The notes beneath the pieces were generated by a model. It had not been told where the DNA came from and ran no database searches. It saw only the letters and a list, made by a program, of their open reading frames with translations. The position numbers were made by a program, and so were the translations under genes. A DNA stretch of 64,000 nucleotides. Origin: Actinorhabdospora filicis (GTDB taxonomy: Bacteria; Actinomycetota; Actinomycetes; Mycobacteriales; Micromonosporaceae). Positions 15,200 through 23,008 of this stretch are shown in pieces (position 1 is the stretch's first letter; every line of letters begins with the position of its first letter). Location of the stretch: contig NZ_BSTX01000001.1 of NCBI RefSeq assembly GCF_030269765.1, forward strand, positions 1,557,370 to 1,621,369, given 5' to 3'.

Positions 15200-18100
15200 T
15201 TACGGGACCAGGTTGTACGACCTGATCACGGTCATGATCGCGGTGTTGTTGGCGGTGTCGGTCACGGTGATCCGGGTGGACACCGAGGTCGATCCCGCCG
15301 GGTGGACGAGCGAGGCCGTGCCGTGGTCGCCGACGCGGCTGACGGTCACCCAGATCCAGGTGGTCCCGCCGTCGTAGGAGACCTCGTACTTGAACTTCTT
15401 GACCTCGGGCGATCCGGTGGCGCGCACCACGTCCAGGGTGACGTCCTGGCGGACGCCGACCTTGGCGGCGCCGTTCTCGACCCCGGTGGCCGCGACGTGG
15501 ACGGTGGTGAGCTGCTGAATGGTCTCGGACGCGGTGGTGGCGCTGTCGAAGCTCCACTCGCCGGTGGCCGAGGTGCCCAGGGTGGTCCAGGCGGCCGGGC
15601 GGGTCTCGGTGCAGCGGTAGACGAACCGGCCGGACAGGCCCGGCGGCAGCTCGTAGTCCGAGGCGCAGGCCGTGGGGTCCCGGTAGAGCTCGGTGCCGCC
15701 CATCAGCAGTACCGACGTGCCGGTGATCCCGGTGTTGGTGAAGGTGTCGGTGACCTGGTCGGGCCCGGAGAACATGGGCGCGATCACCGTCATCTGGTCG
15801 CCCCGCCGGATCACCGTGGCCCCGGCGGCCTGGATCGGCGCCCGGTTCCACTGGTAGGTCGTACTGGCGATCGGGCGGGTCAGCGAGCGGCTCTGCGTCT
15901 CGTAGCTATTGGCGGTGCCGAAGACGAGGTCGCTCTGCCACTGCCATCCGGTGGTGGCCTGGAAGTACTCGCGGACGGTCGAGGGCACGCCGTTGTACTG
16001 GCCGAAGGCCGCGACGGCGAAGCCCGCGCCGGGTGCGAGGGCGTAGTCCAGGCGTGTGGCGGGCGCGGTCTTGCCCTGCGACTGGTAGACCCCGGTCTCC
16101 ACGGCCAGGTCGGCGTCACGCGCGTTGACCGACACGGTGTCGGGCAGGCGCCCGGAGGTCTCGCCGTAGAGGTTGTAGCGGTAGGGGCTGGTGGTGTTGT
16201 TCGGTGTGCCCGACTTGATGAGGGTGACCCGCTCGGAGTACCAGAATCCGGCCGCGGGCTGCACGGTCGTCGGGACGGTGTAGATCGTCTGCGCCGAGCC
16301 CACGGCGGTGCCGCCGAACTGGACCGAGGACGATCCGTCCAGGCTGGAGGCGGTGGTCTCGGCGTCGATGGACTGGCGCACCTCGTCGGTGCGGTCGGCC
16401 AGCGCGTAGGAGCGGCGGACGCCCTGGTTGGCGTCCCAGTTGAGGTTCACGTCGGCGCTGCCGACGGTCAGCGCCGAGGCGAAGGACGTCAGGGACGCCG
16501 CCGCGCCGTTGCTGCCGATGTTGCCGATGACCTGGTAGCGGCCCAGCGGCACGTGCGCCCGGGCCTTGCCCTGCGCGTCGATGGTGGTGATCCAGTGGGA
16601 CGCGCCGGTGTCCAGGTTCAGCACGGCCGCGCCGAAGACGTCGACGGTGCTGCCGGTGCGGGCCTTGGGGGCGATGACGATGTCGTGCATCTCCGGCTCC
16701 AGGTACGCCCCGGCGACGACGCGGACGCGGACACCGGTGGTGCTGGTGGCCACGAGGTCGCCGCTGTAGGAGCCGCTGGCGGCGGACGGGGACGGCGTGA
16801 AGGTGATGTTCACGTCGACGCTCGCGCCGGGCGGGATGGTCGCCGCGGCCCGGTCGGTGGTGAACAGCCCGGCCGGGGCCTGCTCGCCGTTGGGCGCGTA
16901 GGCGGTGAAGGCGAGGCTGACGGTGACCGGGGTGGTCCCGGGGTTGTTCAGCCGCGCGGTCCTGGTGACGGCGGGCTGGGTGTGCGGGAAGGCGTACCGG
17001 CCGAAGCTGAGGCTGCCGGAGTCGCTGTAGACGGTCTGCGTGACGCCCTGCCCGATGTCGAGCCGCCCGGCGCCCTGCTGGAAGACCGTCACACCGCTGC
17101 CGATCCGCTTGCTGCTGTTCATGATCGCCGATTTCAGCTGAGCCGCCGTCCAGGCCGGATGCGACTGCTTCATCAGCGCGACCGCGCCGGTGACGTGGGG
17201 GGTCGCCATCGACGTTCCGCTGCCCTCGACGTACTTCTGCGAGGCCGGGAAGCCGAGGCCGGAGGCCAGCGCGGCGGTGATCGCCGAGCCGGGCGCGACC
17301 ACGTCCGGCTTCACCGCGTAGTCCCCGAAGCGCGGGCCCTGGCTGGAGAAGCCGGAGAGACCGTCGCTCTTCGTAACACTGCCGACGGTGAGCGCGGAGT
17401 CGGCGGTGCCGGGCGAGCCGACGGTGCCGAAGGCGCCCTCGTTGCCCGCGGCGACCACGAACAGGGTCCCGGTGAGCTCGGTGATGTTGTTGATCGCCGC
17501 CGAGAGCGGGTCGGTGCCGTCGGAGGGGTCACCGGACAGGCTCATGTTGACCGCGGTGGCGTGCTGCGAGGCCGCCCACTGCATGCCCTCGATGATGTCC
17601 TCGTCGGTGCACTGCCCGGCGTTGTCGCAGACCTTGCCGATCAGCAGCTTCGCGTCGGGCGCCACGCCCCGGAAGCGGCCGTTGGAGGCGGCCCCGGATC
17701 CGGCGGTGATGGACGCGACGTGGGTGCCGTGGCCGTTGCCGTCGACGGCGGTGGGCGAGGTGTTGGTGAAGTCGTTGACCGCCAGGACGCGGTCACGGAA
17801 GTCGGGGTGGGTGAGGTCGATGCCGGTGTCCAGGACGGCGACGGTGATCCCGGTGCCGGAGTAGCCCGACTGCCAGGCGGTGTTCCCGCCGACCTGCTGG
17901 ACCGACTCGTCCAGGGTCACGTGCTTCTTGCCGTTGAGCCAGACGTGGGCGATGCCGGGGCTCACCGAGCGGTCGGTGGCGCCGCCGGGCACGACCTGGT
18001 TCCAGAACGCGGTGGCCCCGGCGGCGGGCAGGCGCACGCCGTCGGCGTTGATGCTGCTCAGGGTGGCGCTGCGGGTGGCACCCGCCAGTGAGCTGGCGGA

Positions 18101-18514
18101 GCGGGCGGCGTAGGCGGACGCGGTGTACTGCACGATCAGTGGGAGGGTGTCCCCGGCCAGGCCGTCACGGGTGAGCGCGGTGACGTTGAACAGGCGCGGG
18201 TCGAGCGTCCCGGCGGCCAGCGGTTTGGCGGCGTCGTTCGGGACGACGTACAGCTCGGTCCGGCCGTCGCGCCTGGTGGCGAAGCGGTTGTAGCCGATGG
18301 TCTCGCGTCCGGCCCCCGGGACGAAGACGAAACGGCCGTCGGGATGAAGGGTCACCTTGTCGCCGGTGACGAGCGTGACGGTGCTGGAGGAGGCGTCCGA
18401 GCCGGCCTGCGACCACGGCGCGGCCGTTCCCTCGGCGGCGTTGGCGGCGGCGGGCGCGCCGGTCAACGCCAGTGCCGCGACCCCCAGTGCGGCCATTAAC
18501 GGGCGGAACTTCAC
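15200..18514 (-). CDS. Secreted S8 (subtilisin-like) serine protease, 1104 aa
   Basis: Start GTG 18514 follows GGGGAG and opens a signal peptide (residues 1-26, ending AAANA); the longer upstream frame is not credible. The catalytic triad is Asp229 (AVLDTGIDLTHP), His262 (GHGTHVAS) and Ser435 (GTSMATPHVTGA). The first 200 residues include a propeptide-like region starting at TVTLVTGDKV. About 600 residues after the peptidase domain form several beta-sandwich-like domains, probably for substrate or surface binding. Codon 6 is a rare TTA. It is a paralogue of the next gene upstream on the same strand, 198 bp away. Likely an extracellular degradative protease. Confidence 0.93.
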   Translation of the reverse strand: MKFRPLMAALGVAALALTGAPAAANAAEGTAAPWSQAGSDASSSTVTLVTGDKVTLHPDGRFVFVPGAGRETIGYNRFATRRDGRTELYVVPNDAAKPLAAGTLDPRLFNVTALTRDGLAGDTLPLIVQYTASAYAARSASSLAGATRSATLSSINADGVRLPAAGATAFWNQVVPGGATDRSVSPGIAHVWLNGKKHVTLDESVQQVGGNTAWQSGYSGTGITVAVLDTGIDLTHPDFRDRVLAVNDFTNTSPTAVDGNGHGTHVASITAGSGAASNGRFRGVAPDAKLLIGKVCDNAGQCTDEDIIEGMQWAASQHATAVNMSLSGDPSDGTDPLSAAINNITELTGTLFVVAAGNEGAFGTVGSPGTADSALTVGSVTKSDGLSGFSSQGPRFGDYAVKPDVVAPGSAITAALASGLGFPASQKYVEGSGTSMATPHVTGAVALMKQSHPAWTAAQLKSAIMNSSKRIGSGVTVFQQGAGRLDIGQGVTQTVYSDSGSLSFGRYAFPHTQPAVTRTARLNNPGTTPVTVSLAFTAYAPNGEQAPAGLFTTDRAAATIPPGASVDVNITFTPSPSAASGSYSGDLVATSTTGVRVRVVAGAYLEPEMHDIVIAPKARTGSTVDVFGAAVLNLDTGASHWITTIDAQGKARAHVPLGRYQVIGNIGSNGAAASLTSFASALTVGSADVNLNWDANQGVRRSYALADRTDEVRQSIDAETTASSLDGSSSVQFGGTAVGSAQTIYTVPTTVQPAAGFWYSERVTLIKSGTPNNTTSPYRYNLYGETSGRLPDTVSVNARDADLAVETGVYQSQGKTAPATRLDYALAPGAGFAVAAFGQYNGVPSTVREYFQATTGWQWQSDLVFGTANSYETQSRSLTRPIASTTYQWNRAPIQAAGATVIRRGDQMTVIAPMFSGPDQVTDTFTNTGITGTSVLLMGGTELYRDPTACASDYELPPGLSGRFVYRCTETRPAAWTTLGTSATGEWSFDSATTASETIQQLTTVHVAATGVENGAAKVGVRQDVTLDVVRATGSPEVKKFKYEVSYDGGTTWIWVTVSRVGDHGTASLVHPAGSTSVSTRITVTDTANNTAIMTVIRSYNLVP

Positions 18515-18712
18515 GATGCAACTCCCCGAGTTGTCGGCGTGGATCCCTGGGCTGGCGCCCACGAATGTGAGATGCGCGGGCATCGGCGGTCGGTTACCGC
18601 GATCCCGTCGCCCATTCTCACCCGACGTAGCTCGATTATCGACAGATATGTATGCAAGGTCGGAGCGCCGTTCGGCGGAGGTTTCGCTGAACGACGCTCC
18701 GGACACTGTGGA

Positions 18713-21700
18713 CTACTTCAGCCCGTAGGAGTCGATCGTGGTCTGCTTGGCCGAATCACCGTTCGCCGCGGTGGCCGCGATCCGCACCGAGACGCTGGTC
18801 GCGCCCGCCGGGTGATTGAGCACGGCCAGGCCGGTCTCGCCGATCAGCGCGACCGGGACCTTCTTCCAGGTGGCGCCGTGGTCGTAGGACACCTCGAAGG
18901 TGAGGGTCTTCGCCTTGGTCGCACCGGGCAGGTTGTGCTCGACGCGCAGGCTCACCAGCTGCGGCAGCGCGCGGTGCGCGTAGCCGTTGGTGACGCCGGT
19001 GGCGTCCATGCGCACGGCCATGATCTCGCCCGGGGTCAGGTTGTCGCCCCCGGTGACCGCGCCGACGCTCCACTCGCCGCTGGACTTGGAGCCGATCGTC
19101 GACCACGGCACCGAGCGCGAGACCTCGCAGGCGATGCTGATGCGCCCGGGGGTCTCGGGGATGGCGAAGTTGCCGAAGCAGGGCGCGTCGACCCGCTGGA
19201 GCTCCACGCCGTCGCGGGACAGCGTCATCCAGCCGGTGGTGCCGCGGCTCGCGCCGGTCGCCGAGTCGGGCGCCGGGCTGCTGAACGGCCCGATGTTGAC
19301 CGTCATGCCCTTGGGCCCGTAGGCGTAGTACGCGTCGCCGTCGGGGGCGATGGCCATGCCGATCGGCCCGCCGTTGAAGCGGACGACCTGGCGCGTGCCC
19401 GGCTTGCCGGTCCACTTGCGCAGGGTCAGCTCCGAGTCCTGGCCGTCACCGATGTAGAGCTGACGGCCCCACATGTTGGGACCCCAGTACTCCATCGCCC
19501 GCGTGCCCACGTCGAGCCAGCGGTCCGGCGAGGCCAGGTTCAGGTCGGTGAAGTCGGCGCGCGGGTAGTCCCAGGCCGTGGCGTACGCGGTGCCGCCCTG
19601 CGTCTCGTAGCGCACGTCCTCGGCCTGGAGGTCGCGGTCGGCGAAACGGAACGCGGTGTCGGCGGGGACGCCGCCGGTGCTCTTGACGTACGGGTAGTAC
19701 CGGTAACCCGGCCCCGACATGATCGGGAAGAGCCGGAAGGAGTAGTTCGGGCAGGCCGAGGCCCCACCGGCGGCGTACATCGGCTGTCCATTGGAGACAC
19801 GCCCGTAGAACAGGCCGGTCCACGGGTTCGGGCCGCAGGCCACGGCCATGGTCACGACCTCCAGCCGCTCGTCGGACCGGTCGGTCAGATCCACGGTGAC
19901 CGGCTTCGCCGTGCGCGCGTCCCAGACCAGGGCCTGGTCGGCGGCGGTGATGGTGACGTCGGCGCTGAACATCGTCGTGCTCTGCTCGGTGTCCACCGAA
20001 CCGGCGAAGGTGTAGCGCCCCGGCGCCAGCCGGATCGACTTGCCCTCGGTGCCGATGGCGTCGATGAAGCCACCGGTGTCCTTGTCCCGGTCGTACCAGG
20101 ACACCGTCGTGCCGACGTAGGTCTCCCCGTCGCGGGCCGTCGGGGTCAGGTCGACCGCGTACCGCTCCGGCTCGGTGTAGCCGCTGACCGTGGTGCGGAC
20201 GGTGACGCCCGGCGCGGTCGCGGTGATCGCGCCACCGTGGACACCGACGCCCGCGCCCAGCGGGTCGAAGCTCACCGTCACCGGCGCGGTCCCGTGCGCG
20301 GGAACGTCCACCGTGGACGCCACGGCGAAGGGTCCCGTGGCGGCCAGGGCGAGCGTGACCGGCGCGTCCCCGTCATTGGCGTAGGTCAGGGTGCGCGTGA
20401 CCGGGCCCGGCTTCTGCGGGTACTCCTGCAAGCCGAAGTCCACACTGGACGCATTGGCGGTCACCGTGGTCGCGATCGCCGCGGCCACGTCCAGCCGCCC
20501 GGCGCCGGTCTCGAAGACACCGGTCTCCAGGCCGTGTGAGGAACCCGTCAGGGCCGCCTTCAGCCGCTCCGGACCCCAGTCGGGGTGGCGCTGCTTCAGG
20601 ATCGCCGCCGCGCCCGCCACGTGCGGACTGGCCATCGAGGTACCGCTGGCGCGCATGTAGTAGTCACCGACCGGCTCCTCGGCGGGCGTACCCGCCGCGT
20701 GCGCGGCCACGATCCCGTCACCGGGCGCCACCAGCTCCGGCTTCACCGCGTAGTCACCGGACCGCGGGCCCTGGCTGGAGAACCACGACAGGGTGTCGTC
20801 GAGGGTCGTGCTGCCCACCGTCAGCGCGGACGCGGCCGCACCCGGCGTGCCGACGCTCGCCGGAGCGCCGTTGTTCCCGGCCGCGGCCACCACGAGCGTC
20901 CCGGCGGCCGTCGCCTTGTCCACCGCCCGCGACAGCGGGTCGGTGCCATCGGTGATCGCGCCGCTGATGCTCAGGTTGACCACGTCGGCGCCCTGCGCGA
21001 CGGCCCATTCCAGGCCCTCGATCATCGCACTCTCCGGACAGCGCCCGCGGTAGTCGCAGACCCGGCCGACCAGCAGCTTCGCACCGGGCGCGACACCCTT
21101 GTACCGCCCCTGCGAAGCGGCACCGGAACCGGCCACTGTGGACGCCACGTGCGTCCCGTGCCCGTTCTGGTCATCGGCCTGCGGCTCGCCGTACAGGAAG
21201 TCGCGCTCGCCGGTGACCAGCCCGGCGAGGTCGGGGTGGTTGCGGTCGTAGCCGCTGTCCAGGACGGCGACGGTGATGCCGGTGCCGTCGAAACCGGCCT
21301 GCCAGGCCGTGGGCGCGCCGATCTTCGGCACGGACTTGTCGAGCTGGACCTTCGCCAGGCCGTCCAGCCAGATGTGGTCGTAGCCGGAGGCGGCGTCCCA
21401 CAGGTCGGCGGCCTGGGCGGCGTCCACGGTCAGCGCCGTGGCGCCGATGCTGCGCAGCGAGGCCGCGCCGCTTCCCTTGGGGTCGAGGATGAGCGGGAGT
21501 TTCTCGCCGAAGCCGTCGCGGGCCAGGGCGGTCACGTTGAACAGGCGGCGGTCGAGACGCCCCTCGGCCAGCGCGGCCGAGGCGTCGTCCGGGACGACGT
21601 AGGTGTCGCCGCCGAGCCGGTAGCGCTTGTGGCCGACCTTCTCGCGGCCCTCGGCGGGCGTGAATCCGATCGCGCCCTCGTCGGAGACCCGGACGCGGTC

Positions 21701-21856
21701 GCCGGTGACGAGGGTGACGACGGTGCTCTCGGTGGTGTGCGGGTCGGTCTTCTGGACCGGGGTGTCGGCCGGTTCCGCCGCGCTCACCGGCGGCGCGAGT
21801 GCCGCGACGGCGAGCAGGGCCGCACCGATGACGGTGGGCAGTGCGCGTGATCTCAC
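18713..21856 (-). CDS. Secreted S8 (subtilisin-like) serine protease, 1047 aa
   Basis: Start GTG 21856 has GAGGAG 8 nt upstream. A signal peptide (1-27) is followed by a TVVTLVTGDRV propeptide-like segment shared with the neighbouring paralogue. The catalytic triad is Asp200 (VAVLDSGYDRNHPD), His233 (NGHGTHVAS) and Ser407 (SGTSMASPHVAG). The roughly 600-residue C-terminal part holds beta-rich domains that differ considerably from those of the paralogue. The two genes probably arose by duplication and then diverged in their accessory regions. Extracellular protein degradation is the likely role. Confidence 0.93.
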   Translation of the reverse strand: MRSRALPTVIGAALLAVAALAPPVSAAEPADTPVQKTDPHTTESTVVTLVTGDRVRVSDEGAIGFTPAEGREKVGHKRYRLGGDTYVVPDDASAALAEGRLDRRLFNVTALARDGFGEKLPLILDPKGSGAASLRSIGATALTVDAAQAADLWDAASGYDHIWLDGLAKVQLDKSVPKIGAPTAWQAGFDGTGITVAVLDSGYDRNHPDLAGLVTGERDFLYGEPQADDQNGHGTHVASTVAGSGAASQGRYKGVAPGAKLLVGRVCDYRGRCPESAMIEGLEWAVAQGADVVNLSISGAITDGTDPLSRAVDKATAAGTLVVAAAGNNGAPASVGTPGAAASALTVGSTTLDDTLSWFSSQGPRSGDYAVKPELVAPGDGIVAAHAAGTPAEEPVGDYYMRASGTSMASPHVAGAAAILKQRHPDWGPERLKAALTGSSHGLETGVFETGAGRLDVAAAIATTVTANASSVDFGLQEYPQKPGPVTRTLTYANDGDAPVTLALAATGPFAVASTVDVPAHGTAPVTVSFDPLGAGVGVHGGAITATAPGVTVRTTVSGYTEPERYAVDLTPTARDGETYVGTTVSWYDRDKDTGGFIDAIGTEGKSIRLAPGRYTFAGSVDTEQSTTMFSADVTITAADQALVWDARTAKPVTVDLTDRSDERLEVVTMAVACGPNPWTGLFYGRVSNGQPMYAAGGASACPNYSFRLFPIMSGPGYRYYPYVKSTGGVPADTAFRFADRDLQAEDVRYETQGGTAYATAWDYPRADFTDLNLASPDRWLDVGTRAMEYWGPNMWGRQLYIGDGQDSELTLRKWTGKPGTRQVVRFNGGPIGMAIAPDGDAYYAYGPKGMTVNIGPFSSPAPDSATGASRGTTGWMTLSRDGVELQRVDAPCFGNFAIPETPGRISIACEVSRSVPWSTIGSKSSGEWSVGAVTGGDNLTPGEIMAVRMDATGVTNGYAHRALPQLVSLRVEHNLPGATKAKTLTFEVSYDHGATWKKVPVALIGETGLAVLNHPAGATSVSVRIAATAANGDSAKQTTIDSYGLK

Positions 21857-21985
21857 GTGGAACGCTCCTCAGTGGACTCGGTTGTTCCGATGAGGAGACG
21901 ATGTAAACCGGATCTTCGGTTGCGGCGTCTAGGGATTCGGTCGGCTAGCCTGCCTCGACCCTCGACTGATCGCCCAGGAGTGACC

Positions 21986-22909
21986 GTGAACCGTCGGCTC
22001 GCCGTATCCGTCCTGCTGCTCGCCGCTCTGGCCGGCTGCGCGAAGGCCCAGGACGCCCCGCCGCCCACCAGCCCGCCCGCCTCCTCGTCCTCGGCGCCCG
22101 CCCCTGTGACACCCCCGCCCGGGGCCGCTTCCGGGACGCTCTACTACATGGAGACCGCCGAGCGGGACTTCACCAACGCCACGATCCACGCTGTACATGG
22201 GGACCAGGTCACCGAGACGCTCGTGCTCAAGTTCTCCGACGCGTGGCTGTCGGCGAACGTCTCTCCGGACGGCTCCCAGGTGTCGTGGGTCGCCGAGGGC
22301 GTGGGCCTGTCGATCGCCGAGAACAAGCCGGGGGCGAAGCCGCGGGTGATCTCGGCCGATGCCGACGGCATGTGCGCCGAGCCGGTGTGGCGCAATGACG
22401 GCTCGCTGCTGTACGCCGAGGGCGACAAGCTGCTGCTGCTGCCGCCCGGCGGCGGGACCGCGGTCCCGTTCGCGACCCGCACCACGTGCCACTACCGCTT
22501 CGCCGCCGACGGTTCGGCGCTGGTGGGCGGTGCCGCCGGCACCGGCACGCTGGTCGTCCTGGACAAGGACGGGAAGAACGCGCGCGAGGTGACGATCGAG
22601 ATCCCCGGCCGCAATGTCATCGACATGAGCTCCGTGGGCGCGGGGGCCCGCCGGGCCTGCGTGCACACCGTCAAGGACGGCGAGCCGTCCGGTGACGTGG
22701 CGCGCAGCCTGTTCTGCGACACGATCGTGGACCTGGTCTCCGGCAAGGTCGTGCGCGACGGTCTCAACGGCGCGGTGTTCCTGGCCGACGGTTCGATGAT
22801 CGTGCGGGAGAAGGGCGAGCTGATCCACCTCGACGAGTCCGGCAAGGAGCTGGACCGCGCGAAGGACCGGGGGAAGGCCGACTGGATCCTGATCGGCCGC
22901 GCCGCCTGA
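21986..22909 (+). CDS. Lipoprotein with TolB-like beta-propeller
   Basis: Start GTG 21986 with CAGGAG upstream gives a lipoprotein signal with lipobox LAGC at residues 14-17, then a Pro/Ser-rich linker (residues 20-50). The remaining 250 residues show repeated propeller-type motifs such as SPDGSQVSWV, WRNDGSLLYAEG and FAADGSALVGG, typical of TolB-like or WD40-like blades. It is probably a membrane-anchored binding protein on the cell surface. No enzyme motif was seen. It is followed by a strong terminator. Confidence 0.8.
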   Translation: MNRRLAVSVLLLAALAGCAKAQDAPPPTSPPASSSSAPAPVTPPPGAASGTLYYMETAERDFTNATIHAVHGDQVTETLVLKFSDAWLSANVSPDGSQVSWVAEGVGLSIAENKPGAKPRVISADADGMCAEPVWRNDGSLLYAEGDKLLLLPPGGGTAVPFATRTTCHYRFAADGSALVGGAAGTGTLVVLDKDGKNAREVTIEIPGRNVIDMSSVGAGARRACVHTVKDGEPSGDVARSLFCDTIVDLVSGKVVRDGLNGAVFLADGSMIVREKGELIHLDESGKELDRAKDRGKADWILIGRAA

Positions 22910-22919
22910 GACGCGGGGT

Positions 22920-22957
22920 GAGGGGACGTGCCCGGGCGTGGACGGGCACGTCCCCTC
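22920..22957. terminator. Strong bidirectional terminator
   Basis: A perfect 15-bp stem GAGGGGACGTGCCCG/CGGGCACGTCCCCTC with an 8-nt loop, between the lipoprotein gene and the convergent chitinase gene. Confidence 0.85.
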
Positions 22958-23008
22958 ATGTCACCGTCGGCCGTCCGGTGAACGGCCGACGGCGTCGTTC
23001 ACCGTCGA

